From contig NZ_JAMBPV010000006.1 in assembly GCF_029531845.1 (NCBI RefSeq), positions 1-64,000 on the forward strand: a stretch of DNA of 64,000 bases, in the 5' to 3' direction. The notes below the pieces were generated by a model. That model worked only from the letters and a program-made list of their open reading frames with translations. It made no database searches and was not told the origin of the DNA. The position numbers and the translations under genes are program-made. The stretch is from Staphylococcus equorum (GTDB taxonomy: Bacteria; Bacillota; Bacilli; Staphylococcales; Staphylococcaceae). Positions 38,389 through 47,511 of the stretch are shown piece after piece. Each line of letters opens with the position of its first letter. Positions within the stretch are counted from its first letter, which is position 1.

Positions 38389-39623
38389 ACGATTTAATTA
38401 TTCAAAACATTAAACAATTAATTTTACCAAAATCTACAGATCGTCCTTTAAAAGGGAAAGATTTAGACGAATTAGAAATCGTTGAAAATGGAACCGTTGT
38501 TGTGAACGATGGCAAAGTGACTTATTCAGGTGCCCGTACAGATGAATATGGTGCGAAGGAAACAATCGATGCTACAGGGAAAGTTGTATCACCATCACTT
38601 GTTGAAGCACATACTCATTTAGTACATGGTGGTTCAAGAGAACATGAAATGTCGCTAAAAAGACAAGGCGTGTCATATCTAGAAATACTTGAACAAGGCG
38701 GAGGTATTTTATCCACAGTAGAAGCTACACGAAATGCAACTGAAGATGAGCTGTTTAAAAAAGCTGAAAAGAATTTGTTAACAATGATACAACATGGTGT
38801 CTTAGCTGTTGAAAGTAAGAGTGGTTACGGATTAGACAAAGAAAGTGAACTTAAACAACTACGTGTATCTAAACGTTTAGCAGCAAAATATAACTTAGAT
38901 ATGAAACATACTTTCTTAGGGCCTCATGCAGTACCAAAAGATGCAAAATCAAATCAAGCCTTTTTACAAGAAATGATTGATTTACTACCTGAAGTTAAAC
39001 AATATGCAGATTTTGCAGATATCTTTTGCGAAACAGGCGTATTTACAGTAGAAGAATCTAGAAAATATATGAAAGCAGCAAAAGATTTAGGTTTTGATGT
39101 TAAAATTCATGCAGACGAAATTGATCCATTAGGTGGTCTCGAATTAGCGATTGATGAAGGCGCAATTTCCGCAGACCATTTAGTAGCTTCAAGTACAGAA
39201 GGTAAAGCAAAACTAAAAGATAGCGATACAGTTGCTGTGTTATTACCAGGTACCACGTTTTATTTAGGGAAAGAACAATACGCAGATGCTAGAGGTATGT
39301 TAGATAATGGTGGAGCTATCGCAATTGCTACAGATTTTAATCCAGGAAGTTGTGTGACAAACAATCTTCAACTTGTGATGTCGATTGCTGCATTGAAATT
39401 AAAATTATCACCGAATGAAATTTGGAATGCTGTTACGGTGAACGCAGCAAAAGCGATTGATGTTGATGCTGGTACAATTAATAAAGGTGACAAGGCCAAT
39501 ATTGTTATTTGGGATGCACCTAACCATGAGTATATTCCATATCACTATGGTATAAACCATGCTGAAAAAGTAATTAAAGATGGGCAACTACTTGTTGATA
39601 ACCAAATTAAGTTAAATAATTAA
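38385..39623 (+). CDS. hutI: Imidazolonepropionase
   Basis: 412 residues, amidohydrolase superfamily. Third step of histidine degradation. Metal and substrate residues: [16 protein letters not shown] (HxH, about 72-87), KIHADEID (His near 244), SADHLVAS and [10 protein letters not shown] (Asp near 319). Overlaps hutU by ATGA and is followed by a 21-bp terminator, so the unit here is transporter-hutU-hutI. hutH, the first enzyme, is not in the window. Confidence 0.96.
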   Translation: MNDLIIQNIKQLILPKSTDRPLKGKDLDELEIVENGTVVVNDGKVTYSGARTDEYGAKETIDATGKVVSPSLVEAHTHLVHGGSREHEMSLKRQGVSYLEILEQGGGILSTVEATRNATEDELFKKAEKNLLTMIQHGVLAVESKSGYGLDKESELKQLRVSKRLAAKYNLDMKHTFLGPHAVPKDAKSNQAFLQEMIDLLPEVKQYADFADIFCETGVFTVEESRKYMKAAKDLGFDVKIHADEIDPLGGLELAIDEGAISADHLVASSTEGKAKLKDSDTVAVLLPGTTFYLGKEQYADARGMLDNGGAIAIATDFNPGSCVTNNLQLVMSIAALKLKLSPNEIWNAVTVNAAKAIDVDAGTINKGDKANIVIWDAPNHEYIPYHYGINHAEKVIKDGQLLVDNQIKLNN

Positions 39624-39684
39624 TAACATTGAGTCTGAGGCGTATACGTATGTCTCAGATTTCATTGTTATATTGTCGTGGATT

Positions 39685-39740
39685 GAGTGAACTTGAAAAG
39701 AGCTTATGCAAAGCTTTTTTCAAGTTCACTCTTCTTTTTT
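39685..39740 (+). terminator. Terminator of the hut operon
   Basis: A 21-base stem with one G-U pair (39685-39705 and 39711-39731), five-base loop, then TTCTTTTTT. A weaker hairpin (TCTGAG/CTCAGA) precedes it near 39632-39660. Confidence 0.9.
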
Positions 39741-39831
39741 AAGTATAAACAAATCAAGTTTGAGTTGATTAAATATTTTGACAATTATGGTACTATGTTA
39801 TTTAAAGCATACATGGGAGGTGACATCGAAT

Positions 39832-41004
39832 GTGGGGCAAACTACTTATATTAAACAATGGAGCGGGGATTTAAGCCAAAATATGCTTACAGGTATATTG
39901 CTTGCCCTTGCATTACTTCCAGGCGCAATCGCATTCTCTTTCATCGCTGGTGTAAGCCCAACGATAGGCATGTTAAGTACTGGTTTGATGATGTTCGTGT
40001 TAAGCTTTACTGGTAATCGAACGTTGATGGTATCAGCTCCAAGTAGTGGCGTGTCGCTTGTAGTTGCACCGTTAATGGCAAGTCATGGATTAAATGCACT
40101 TATTTTAGCTACATTATTTATGGGTGTCATACAAATTATATTGGGATATTGTCACATAAATAAATTGTTAGAGTTCATACCTACGGGTGTAGTCATTGGT
40201 TTTATGAATGCATTAGGTATATTATTGTTTACATCTCAATTAAAGAATATATTTAACATTTCAACTTCGACATATGCGTTTGCAATAGCTTCATTTTTTA
40301 TTATTTGGCTTGCAAGGCAATATATCAAACTTATACCAGCACCTTTAATAGCAATTATTATATTGACGCTATTTGCAGGAGTGGTAAAACCAAACATTCA
40401 ATATGTCTCTGATATGGCTTCAATACATATAAAAATGCCAATGCCTTCCATACCAAATGAAATTAGTGATTTGAATATCGTTATGGTTGCATTACTTTAT
40501 GGTTTAGCAATGGCTATCGTTGCCGTGATACAAACGACATTAACAGCACAAATGGTTGATGTTGTAACTTCGACACCTAGTGATAAGAATAAGGAATCTA
40601 TCGGTCAGGGTATCGCGAACTTTATCGTTGGTTTGTTTGGAGGGTTTGGCGGTAGTGCACTAGTTGGACAATCACGGTTTAACGTAGCGATGGGGGCGAA
40701 TTCGAGGGTGTCTACTTTCATCACAGGAAGCTTTTTATTGATATGCTTATTTGTTTTTGGAGAGGTTATCGGACGAATACCTATGGCAGTATTAGCTACT
40801 GTGTTGATCACGATTTCACTTGGTACGTTTGATAGACGAACGATGCCTTTCATCAGCAAAGCGCCTTTGTTAAATAGCAATCTCATTATATCTACCGTAG
40901 TGATTATTTTAATTACGAATAACCTTGCCTTAGGCGTTGTTGTTGTAACGATAAGTTATTACATGATTTTCCGTTTTATTAATAAGAAAGGACGTGACAT
41001 ATGA
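39832..41004 (+). CDS. SulP/SLC26-family transporter lacking STAS domain
   Basis: 390 residues with about 11-12 hydrophobic segments. SulP features: GILLALALLPGAIAFSFIAGVSP (substrate-site helices 1 and 2), FTGNRTLMVSAPSSGVS and the later GFGGSALVGQSRFNVAMGA motif. The cytosolic STAS domain that normally follows is absent; the protein ends soon after the last helix. GTG 39832 is 11 bases from GGGAGG; longer starts run through that site. The amidohydrolase begins in the stop codon, so transport and hydrolysis of one compound are probably linked. Confidence 0.8.
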   Translation: MGQTTYIKQWSGDLSQNMLTGILLALALLPGAIAFSFIAGVSPTIGMLSTGLMMFVLSFTGNRTLMVSAPSSGVSLVVAPLMASHGLNALILATLFMGVIQIILGYCHINKLLEFIPTGVVIGFMNALGILLFTSQLKNIFNISTSTYAFAIASFFIIWLARQYIKLIPAPLIAIIILTLFAGVVKPNIQYVSDMASIHIKMPMPSIPNEISDLNIVMVALLYGLAMAIVAVIQTTLTAQMVDVVTSTPSDKNKESIGQGIANFIVGLFGGFGGSALVGQSRFNVAMGANSRVSTFITGSFLLICLFVFGEVIGRIPMAVLATVLITISLGTFDRRTMPFISKAPLLNSNLIISTVVIILITNNLALGVVVVTISYYMIFRFINKKGRDI

Positions 41005-42128
41005 TGCCACAATATGAAGACTACGTAAATTGGAGAAGAACATTACATCAATATCCTGAACTCTCAGACGCTGAATATGAGACAACAAAAAGATTAAAAC
41101 GAATATTAGAAGCGTACGATATTAAAATACGTGATTTACCATTAGAAACAGGCTTAGTTGCTGAAGTAGGACAAGGTGAAACATTCGTAGCCGTAAGAAC
41201 AGACATTGATGCTTTGCCTATCCATGAGCAGGTGGTACATGAATTCACTTCAACAAATGAAGGTATTATGCACGCTTGTGGTCATGATATACACATGGCT
41301 AGTATTTTAGCTGTAGCAACAAGACTTAAAGACATTGAAAGCCAATTAAAAGGGCGTGTACGTATTATTTTTCAGCCTGCTGAAGAATTAGGTTATGGTG
41401 CGCTACATATAACTGAATCAGGAGCGATTGATGGTGCAAAAGCTGTATTAGGTTATCACAACTATCCATCATTAGATGTGGGTGAATTTGCAGTGAAGTC
41501 GGGAGTAATAACGTCATCTGTAGATCGCTTTGAATTTAAAATAAAAGGCACAGGTGCGCATGCTGCTAAACCAGAACAAGGTAACGATCCGGTCATCGTT
41601 TTAGGACAATTAATTAATAGTATTCAGTCGATTGTGAGTAGGAATTTATCTGCTTTTGATAGTGCAGTTGTCACTATAGGTGAAGTGTCCAGTGGGAATA
41701 CGTGGAATGTCATCGCTGATCAAGCTTATGTCCAAGGTACTGTGAGAAGCTTTGATGAAGATAAACGTGTTTATATTGAAGAACGACTTAGAGCAATTGG
41801 AAGCGGCCTTGCAGAAGCGTTTGATGTCGAAATAGAAACACTATATCACCGCTTACCAGGTGCTGTTAAAAACGATGAGAAATTAACGGATGATGCTATC
41901 GATGTAGCGAAACAAGTTGGATATAAGGTAGAAGTTATGGAAAAACCACTAACAATTGGTGAAGACTTTTCTGGTTTTGCAAATAAATATCCAAGTGTTT
42001 TTGCATTCATTGGGTCAAACAGTAAATATGATTTACATCACCCTAAGTATGACCCGGATGAACGGATTTTAGAAAAAGTACCCGAATATTTTGTTACATT
42101 TGTTCAAAAATTGTTGAATGAAGTATAA
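41001..42128 (+). CDS. M20-family amidohydrolase (N-acyl-amino-acid type)
   Basis: 375 residues. Metal-binding motifs of the M20D group: RTDIDALPI (67-75), MHACGHDIHMA (about 90-100), QPAEELGYGA and YHNYPSLDVGEF, with a C-terminal HHPKYDPDE histidine. These enzymes release amino acids from N-acyl or related conjugates. ATG 41001 overlaps the SulP stop by four bases. Substrate unknown; pairing with the SulP-type carrier suggests an imported organic anion. Confidence 0.87.
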   Translation: MMPQYEDYVNWRRTLHQYPELSDAEYETTKRLKRILEAYDIKIRDLPLETGLVAEVGQGETFVAVRTDIDALPIHEQVVHEFTSTNEGIMHACGHDIHMASILAVATRLKDIESQLKGRVRIIFQPAEELGYGALHITESGAIDGAKAVLGYHNYPSLDVGEFAVKSGVITSSVDRFEFKIKGTGAHAAKPEQGNDPVIVLGQLINSIQSIVSRNLSAFDSAVVTIGEVSSGNTWNVIADQAYVQGTVRSFDEDKRVYIEERLRAIGSGLAEAFDVEIETLYHRLPGAVKNDEKLTDDAIDVAKQVGYKVEVMEKPLTIGEDFSGFANKYPSVFAFIGSNSKYDLHHPKYDPDERILEKVPEYFVTFVQKLLNEV

Positions 42129-42150
42129 GTTGTCAAAGGCCGTGGATATG

Positions 42151-42176
42151 TATTAACTAATATAAAATTTGGGTAA
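42151..42176 (+). promoter_or_regulatory. Candidate sigma-B promoter before SDR gene
   Basis: GGGTAA at 42171-42176 matches the sigma-B -10; TATTAA (42151-42156) is 14 bases upstream and near the GTTTAA consensus. The gene belongs to a group often found in general stress regulons. Confidence 0.5.
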
Positions 42177-42213
42177 TGTATAAATATAATGATTATTTAA
42201 GGAGTGTTGTATT

Positions 42214-43095
42214 ATGGCAGCCCAAGATCCAAGAACAAAATTTTCAAATGCAGATTTTCCAAAACAAGAACAAGCTGTTCCTGGTTTACAAAAAGAATTA
42301 GAACCTAAACCAGACTGCGGAGAAATTTCATATGTTGGTTATGGTAGATTAACAGATTATAAAATGTTGGTGACGGGTGGAGATTCTGCCATTGGAAGAG
42401 CAGCTGCTATAGCATATGCAAAAGAAGGTGCAGACGTAGCGATAAATTACCTTCCTGAAGAACAAGCGGACGCCGAAGAAGTAAAAGAAGTGATTGAAGC
42501 GGCAGGTAGAAAAGCTGTTTTAATATCAGGAGATCTCCGTAATGAACAATTTAACTATGATTTAGTTGAGCAAGCTTATAATAAATTAGGTGGTTTAGAC
42601 AATGTAACGCTTGTAGCAGGACACCAACAATATAGAGATGATTTAAAAGGTTTCGATACAGCTTCATTTACTGAAACATTTGAAACTAACGTTTATCCTA
42701 TATTTTGGACAGTTCAAAAAGCGCTAGATTATTTACAACCGGGCGCTACAATTACAACAACATCATCAGTACAAGGATATAACCCTAGCCCTATTTTACA
42801 TGATTACGCAGCCTCGAAAGCAGCAATCATTTCATTAACTAAAAGTTTATCTGAAGAATTAGGTGCTAAAGGTGTTCGTGTGAATTGTGTAGCGCCAGGG
42901 CCGTTTTGGTCCCCTTTACAAATATCTGGTGGACAGCCACAATCTAAAATACCTACATTTGGTCAAAAAGAAGTATTAGGCAGAGCAGGACAACCTGTTG
43001 AACTTTCAGGAGTGTATGTACATTTAGCTGCTGAAGAATCGAGTTACACGACTGGGCAAATTTATGGTGTAACAGGCGGAACTCAGTTAGACTAA
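42214..43095 (+). CDS. SDR oxidoreductase, general-stress type
   Basis: 293 residues. A 45-residue N-terminal extension rich in Pro/Lys precedes the NAD(P) Rossmann motif TGGDSAIGRA (about 54-63). Catalytic Ser in TTTSSVQGY and YAASK (Tyr/Lys) follow; then VNCVAPGPFWSPL. Related proteins (YhdF, YdaD) are sigma-B dependent in Bacillus. Substrate unknown. ATG follows AAGGAGTG. Confidence 0.88.
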   Translation: MAAQDPRTKFSNADFPKQEQAVPGLQKELEPKPDCGEISYVGYGRLTDYKMLVTGGDSAIGRAAAIAYAKEGADVAINYLPEEQADAEEVKEVIEAAGRKAVLISGDLRNEQFNYDLVEQAYNKLGGLDNVTLVAGHQQYRDDLKGFDTASFTETFETNVYPIFWTVQKALDYLQPGATITTTSSVQGYNPSPILHDYAASKAAIISLTKSLSEELGAKGVRVNCVAPGPFWSPLQISGGQPQSKIPTFGQKEVLGRAGQPVELSGVYVHLAAEESSYTTGQIYGVTGGTQLD

Positions 43096-43166
43096 TGATA
43101 TCAAAAGTTAGAAATCTCTATGAGATTATCTAGCTTTTATTTTTTTGAAGGGTATGGTAATAAAAT

Positions 43167-43778
43167 ATGAAACAATTTAAAGCAGATAGACTCTCTAAAA
43201 AACAGAATTATAAATTATTAAGTGGAAGTATAATTCCAAGACCGATCGCGTTTGTTACTTCTCAAGATAAATCAGGTCATTTAAATGCCGCACCATTTAG
43301 TTTCTTTAATGTGGTGAATAGCGCACCGCCAATGATCATGATTTCTACTGTACGTTCTGAGGGTAAGCGAAAAGACACCTCAGTTAATATTGAAGAAACC
43401 GAAGAATTCGTCGTTCACATTACTGATGAAACTATAGTTGAAGAAGTTAATAAAACGGCAGCACCAATAGAGAGAACGAGTAACGAGTTAGAAAGAACAA
43501 ATTTAACATACATTGATTCAGAACTTGTTTCTGTCCCAGGCATACAACAAGCAAAAATCCGCATGGAATGTAAATTAAACAAAATTATTCCATTAGGCGA
43601 TGCACAAGAAGGTTCTGATTTAATTATTGGTGAAGTTGTTATGTTCCATATTGATGAGGATGTATACTTTGAAGATAGTAAAATTGATGCTCAGGCATTA
43701 GCAGCTGTTTCTCGCTTAGCCGGCAATGACTATGCATCCTTAGGCGAATCATTTACGATTGTGCGACCTACTGAATAA
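43167..43778 (+). CDS. Flavin reductase-like FMN-binding protein
   Basis: 203 residues, split beta-barrel. Motifs: SGSIIPRPIAFVTSQD (about 20-35), LNAAPFSFFNVVNSAPPMIM and VNIEETEEFVVHI, which bind FMN. Such proteins reduce flavin for partner oxygenases or act as stand-alone NAD(P)H:FMN reductases. It follows the SDR by 71 bases with a weak hairpin between and may share its transcript. The ribosome site is modest (GAAGGG). Confidence 0.87.
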   Translation: MKQFKADRLSKKQNYKLLSGSIIPRPIAFVTSQDKSGHLNAAPFSFFNVVNSAPPMIMISTVRSEGKRKDTSVNIEETEEFVVHITDETIVEEVNKTAAPIERTSNELERTNLTYIDSELVSVPGIQQAKIRMECKLNKIIPLGDAQEGSDLIIGEVVMFHIDEDVYFEDSKIDAQALAAVSRLAGNDYASLGESFTIVRPTE

Positions 43779-44130
43779 CCATATCGCATTTACTGTATAT
43801 CACGTATGATTGCAAGGCAATGTTGACAAACATGCTTTAACGTATTAAGCTAAATCAGTATTTGACGAATTACAGTTAATAATGTATTGTAATAAAATAA
43901 TTTAATAACTTATCAAGAGAAGTGGAGGGACTGGCCCGTAGAGACTTCGGCAACATGATGATGCGTGTGCCAATTCCAGTAGCATAAATAATTGCTAGAA
44001 GATAAGAATGAAACCACAATGTTTACTCTTTTCTTCAATTAGAAAAGAGTTTTTTTATTTTCAAAAGAAACACAAAGAAATAGCGAGGATTTAATTTCAC
44101 GCTTTTACCCTTATAGAAAGTTGGTTTTGT
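43779..44130. other. Leader region of second NhaC gene
   Basis: 352 bp holding a promoter (TTGACG 43862-43867, TATTGT 43885-43890, 17-bp spacer), a SAM-I riboswitch and a terminator, described separately. The last 70 bases before the start hold no clear structure. Confidence 0.7.
43909..44057 (+). promoter_or_regulatory. SAM-I (S-box) riboswitch with terminator
   Basis: P1 arms CTTATC (43909-43914) and GATAAG (44001-44006). Core S-box elements lie in order: AGAGAAGTGGAGGGACTGGC, CCGTAGAGACTTCGGCAAC, GTGTGCCAATTCC and GCTAGAAGATAAG. A terminator follows, ACTCTTTTCT (44025-44034) / AGAAAAGAGT (44041-44050) with seven or more T. High S-adenosylmethionine should therefore stop transcription before the NhaC-type gene. 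Confidence 0.93.
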
Positions 44131-45423
44131 ATGGAGAAGACAAAGAAAGGTAACGCTTGGGCATTGATTCCATTGCTCGTATTTGTAGGCTTATTTTTAG
44201 GTGTAGGTATTGCTACAGGAGATTTTTCAACAATGCCTTTAAATGTAGCTATTTTAGTAGCATCTATTGTAGCTTTGATTTTAAATAGAAAAGAAACATT
44301 TCATAAAAAAGTGGAAGTTTTCACAAAAGGCGCGGGTCATTCAAATATTATTTTAATGATGCTCATCTTTATACTGGCTGGAGCCTTCTCTCAAACTACT
44401 GAAGACATGGGTGGCGTGCAATCCACAGTTAATTTAGGACTGTCACTTATTCCAGAAAATTTAATTATCGTAGGCTTATTTATTATTTGTATGTTTGTTT
44501 CGCTTTCAATGGGTACCTCTGTAGGTACAGTAGCAGCAATAGCGCCTGTTGGATTTGGATTGAGTCAAGCAACTGATGTTTCAGCAGCTATTACAATGGC
44601 TACAGTTGTAGGTGGCGCAATGTTTGGTGATAATCTATCAATGATTTCAGATACAACAATAGCAGCCGTACGTACTCAAAAGACAAAAATGAGTGATAAA
44701 TTCAAAGTGAATATTAAAATTGTTTTGCCGGGTGCTATATTTACTATTATAGCTTTGTGGTTTTTAACAAATGGAGCACAAATCGATGCAAGTAAAAGTT
44801 ATGATTATAACATTATCAAAGTCTTACCTTATTTAATGGTACTGATATTAGCATTAATAGGCATTAATGTGATTATTGTACTTATAGGTGGTATTGCATT
44901 ATCAGCAGTAATCGGCCTTATAGATGGGTCATTTGGTTGGACAGGTTTATTAGAATCCATTTCTAAAGGGATTATTGGTATGGAAGATATTGCAATGATT
45001 GCCTTACTTATCGGCGGCCTCGTAGCGCTTATTCAACATAACGGTGGGATTACATGGCTGCTTCACTTTGTCCGTAATAGAGTAAAATCAAAACGAGGCG
45101 CAGAATTAGGTATAGCTGGTTTAGTTAGTGCAGCGGATATATCAACAGCGAATAATACGATATCGATATTGATGGCTGGTCCATTAGCCAAAGAAATTTC
45201 AGAAGAATACGATGTAGACCCAAGAAAATCTGCAAGTATTTTGGATATGTTTGCGAGTTGTTTCCAAGGACTATTACCCTATAGTCCACAGTTAATTGCA
45301 GCAGCGGGTGTTGCGTCTATATCTCCATTTGAATTATTACCTTATTCAATTTATCCAATGATTTTAGGTGTTTGTGGCTTGATTGCAATATTCTTTAATT
45401 TACCAAGATTAAATAAAAAATAA
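44131..45423 (+). CDS. NhaC-superfamily transporter, probable methionine carrier (paralogue 2)
   Basis: 430 residues, about 11 helices, with GTSVGTVAAIAPVGFGLSQAT and GAMFGDNLSMISDTTIAA motifs shared with the paralogue at 22555. It lies directly behind a SAM riboswitch. NhaC-family members under S-box or Met control have been predicted to be methionine transporters (MetT), which I infer here. The start ATG has only AGAAAG before it, so translation may be weak or controlled. Na+/H+ exchange is the alternative. Confidence 0.82.
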   Translation: MEKTKKGNAWALIPLLVFVGLFLGVGIATGDFSTMPLNVAILVASIVALILNRKETFHKKVEVFTKGAGHSNIILMMLIFILAGAFSQTTEDMGGVQSTVNLGLSLIPENLIIVGLFIICMFVSLSMGTSVGTVAAIAPVGFGLSQATDVSAAITMATVVGGAMFGDNLSMISDTTIAAVRTQKTKMSDKFKVNIKIVLPGAIFTIIALWFLTNGAQIDASKSYDYNIIKVLPYLMVLILALIGINVIIVLIGGIALSAVIGLIDGSFGWTGLLESISKGIIGMEDIAMIALLIGGLVALIQHNGGITWLLHFVRNRVKSKRGAELGIAGLVSAADISTANNTISILMAGPLAKEISEEYDVDPRKSASILDMFASCFQGLLPYSPQLIAAAGVASISPFELLPYSIYPMILGVCGLIAIFFNLPRLNKK

Positions 45424-45701
45424 GAGTTAAAAGGGAGGGAATCAGTACATGGTTTGTATCTGATAAACCTGCCTTTTTATTATGCTTAGATATACTGCAA
45501 TTTTAAAAAAACTAATTAAATGCATGTTTTTGTGAAAGTGACGTTTAAAATTTTGACGTTTACTGACTATTGACGATAAAATATAGAAGTTGATTCTTTT
45601 AAAATAAAGACTAGAACATTTTATGATTCATAGGATTATTGTTTAGAAGTCTTGTGGAATAGGTTAGAATAGAATTAAGAGTGAAAGTAGGTGAACTAAT
45701 C

Positions 45702-46208
45702 GTGGGTAAATATAATGTGGAAAATGAATACGTTGAGATACGTCTTGAACGATTATTTAAAGTTGAACCAGAATTATTATATCAAGCATGGACAGATCAA
45801 CGTTTCCTTAAACAATGGTTTATGACAACAGATAGAACAAATAAATCAATTCATATTAATGCTGAACAAAACGGGAGTTATGAAATTGTTGATGTTCGTA
45901 AAGGAAAAGAAAATGTAGTGAAAGGTTCTTTTATTACGTTAACACCATATGAATATATCGTCATGACAATTGGTATGCCAGAGCTAAGTGATTCTGAAGA
46001 TACAATTGAAATTGAAATATTTGAAAGAGAAGCAGGCATTGCTCAAATGATTTTTAATTATAAAGCTTTTGTGCCAAAAGAACGTAGATATACAATACTA
46101 GAATATAAGCAGAAGAAAAAAGAATATCATGATTCTACTGCGCATGGTTTCGAAATATTATTTGATAAATTACAAGTGGTATTAGACGAATTTGAATCAA
46201 ACCTTTAA
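45702..46208 (+). CDS. SRPBCC / AHSA1-like protein
   Basis: 168 residues. The segment VEIRLERLFKVEPELLYQAWTDQRFLKQWFM is the start of an AHA1/SRPBCC ligand-binding fold, which has a deep hydrophobic pocket; GSYEIVDVRKGKE and the C-terminal HGFEILFDKLQVVLDEFE helix fit. The start GTG 45702 stands 7 bases from GTAGGTGA; the GTG at 45681 has no ribosome site. Ligand unknown. It ends in a hairpin (46233-46271). Confidence 0.82.
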   Translation: MGKYNVENEYVEIRLERLFKVEPELLYQAWTDQRFLKQWFMTTDRTNKSIHINAEQNGSYEIVDVRKGKENVVKGSFITLTPYEYIVMTIGMPELSDSEDTIEIEIFEREAGIAQMIFNYKAFVPKERRYTILEYKQKKKEYHDSTAHGFEILFDKLQVVLDEFESNL

Positions 46209-46232
46209 TATTTAATGAGATATTTTAAATTT

Positions 46233-46271
46233 AAACTGGTAGCAAAGTATTAACTTTGTTAGCAGTTTTTT
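46233..46271 (+). terminator. Terminator of SRPBCC gene
   Basis: CTGGTAGCAAAGT pairs with ACTTTGTTAGCAG (two imperfect positions), then TTTTTT. Confidence 0.7.
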
Positions 46272-46420
46272 CGTGCGCTTTCCGCAAATATAGCTTCTAT
46301 TAATATAAAGTTCATACTCGCGTGCATAGGCACGACCTCAGATTGTAATCTTCGGTTCGTTTTGTCTTATGAGGATTCTCGTATGATATCAGGTTGAAAA
46401 TACCAAAGAGCAAGTTAAAA

Positions 46421-46466
46421 TAATGCCTATCCATGAGTAGATGCTAATGGATAGGCATTATTATTT
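46421..46466 (-). terminator. Terminator of rpiR (bidirectional)
   Basis: Perfect 14-base stem (46421-46434 and 46447-46460); the minus-strand side is followed by TTTTAACTT. Confidence 0.8.
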
Positions 46467-46523
46467 TTGAATATTGAGATGTTTTGTTGTATATCAATAG
46501 TAACTCAGCGTAGAGGTCTCGAA

Positions 46524-47291
46524 TTATAACGAAATAATTTCGCCTTTTTCTATACGCTCATTAAATTTACGTAATAATGTTTCGAAAAATATGTGATAAC
46601 TTATAAAACTAGAATAATCTATACCGTCAGCAAGATAAAAAGTATTACTAGAGACATAAATATTATAATCAGCTTTTTGAGCAAGTGTATTATCATTTAA
46701 AGTAGTTATGGAGAAAAAATACTTTTGACGTAAATGTAATAAGTTGGTGATATCCGACAATTGATGAGATTCACCAGAAAGAGAAATGATGAAGAAAATA
46801 TCTGTAGGTGTTGTTCTGTTGAGGACCATTTTAAATTCGTGTACATCATGTAATACAATAATATTTTTGTGAATTGTTAACAAAATACGTTGCGCTTCCT
46901 GGGCGACATTCATTTGTGCCACGCCTGTCCCATACAAATAAACAGTTTCTGCTTCATTGATTTTATCAGTGACAAGATTATAATCAATACGTTCTAAATA
47001 TGTGAATGTGTTTTCAACGTCTTGTTTGAAACCTTCGATAGAGTCGGATGGTAGATTACGAGACTTTTCAGTTTCAAACTTTAAATAAGATTTAAAATCA
47101 CTATAACCATCAAAACCTAATTTACGAGTAAAACGATGAATCGTTGCATTTGAAGCATGTGTATATTCTGCTAAGTCTTGAATTTTCATTGTTTTACATT
47201 CTGTCGTATGTGTATTGATAAAATGAGCAATATGTAAGTCATTCTCATTTAATTTATTAAAGTTATGATTAACGCGTTCATCTAAAAACAA
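46524..47291 (-). CDS. RpiR-family regulator (probably RpiRB-like)
   Basis: 255 residues from a TTG start at 47291. An N-terminal RpiR HTH (KIQDLAEYTHASNATIHRFTRKLGFDGYSDFK) is followed by a SIS phosphosugar-binding domain (VYLYGTGVAQMNVAQEA, FFIISLSGES). TTG 47291 lies 8 bases from GAGG; an ATG-start frame seven codons upstream exists but lacks a site. Divergent from the PTS gene, so it likely senses the phosphorylated sugar imported by it. The name RpiRB is from memory of S. aureus gene order. Confidence 0.82.
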   Translation of the reverse strand: MFLDERVNHNFNKLNENDLHIAHFINTHTTECKTMKIQDLAEYTHASNATIHRFTRKLGFDGYSDFKSYLKFETEKSRNLPSDSIEGFKQDVENTFTYLERIDYNLVTDKINEAETVYLYGTGVAQMNVAQEAQRILLTIHKNIIVLHDVHEFKMVLNRTTPTDIFFIISLSGESHQLSDITNLLHLRQKYFFSITTLNDNTLAQKADYNIYVSSNTFYLADGIDYSSFISYHIFFETLLRKFNERIEKGEIISL

Positions 47292-47387
47292 TATTAAAAC
47301 CTCGCACTTCATGAAAATATTTTCAAGTTTTGGAAATATAATCTGATTATACAAAACTATTCGTAATATAGTCAAACCATTGCTTAT

Positions 47388-47402
47388 ATGTAAGCGTTTC
47401 CT
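47388..47402. promoter_or_regulatory. cre site between rpiR and glvC-like PTS gene
   Basis: ATGTAAGCGTTTCCT agrees with WTGNAANCGNWWNCW throughout. It stands 97 bp upstream of the RpiR start and 110 bp upstream of the PTS start, so CcpA could act on either promoter. Confidence 0.68.
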
Positions 47403-47511
47403 TTAGTATTAAGATAAGCTTTGAAATAAACGTATCTAAAAATGATAAGTTTACATATAAGTATTTGAATGTAAATTATCTGATTTTAATAGAATTTGGG
47501 GGTATATTTCT

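Larger units (their letters stand above)
46209..46523. other. Intergenic region with terminators and repeat
   Basis: 315 bp: terminator of the SRPBCC gene, a GC-richer block with repeat family A core TGTAATCTTCG at 46344-46354, and the rpiR terminator (46421-46460). No gene seen. Confidence 0.55.
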
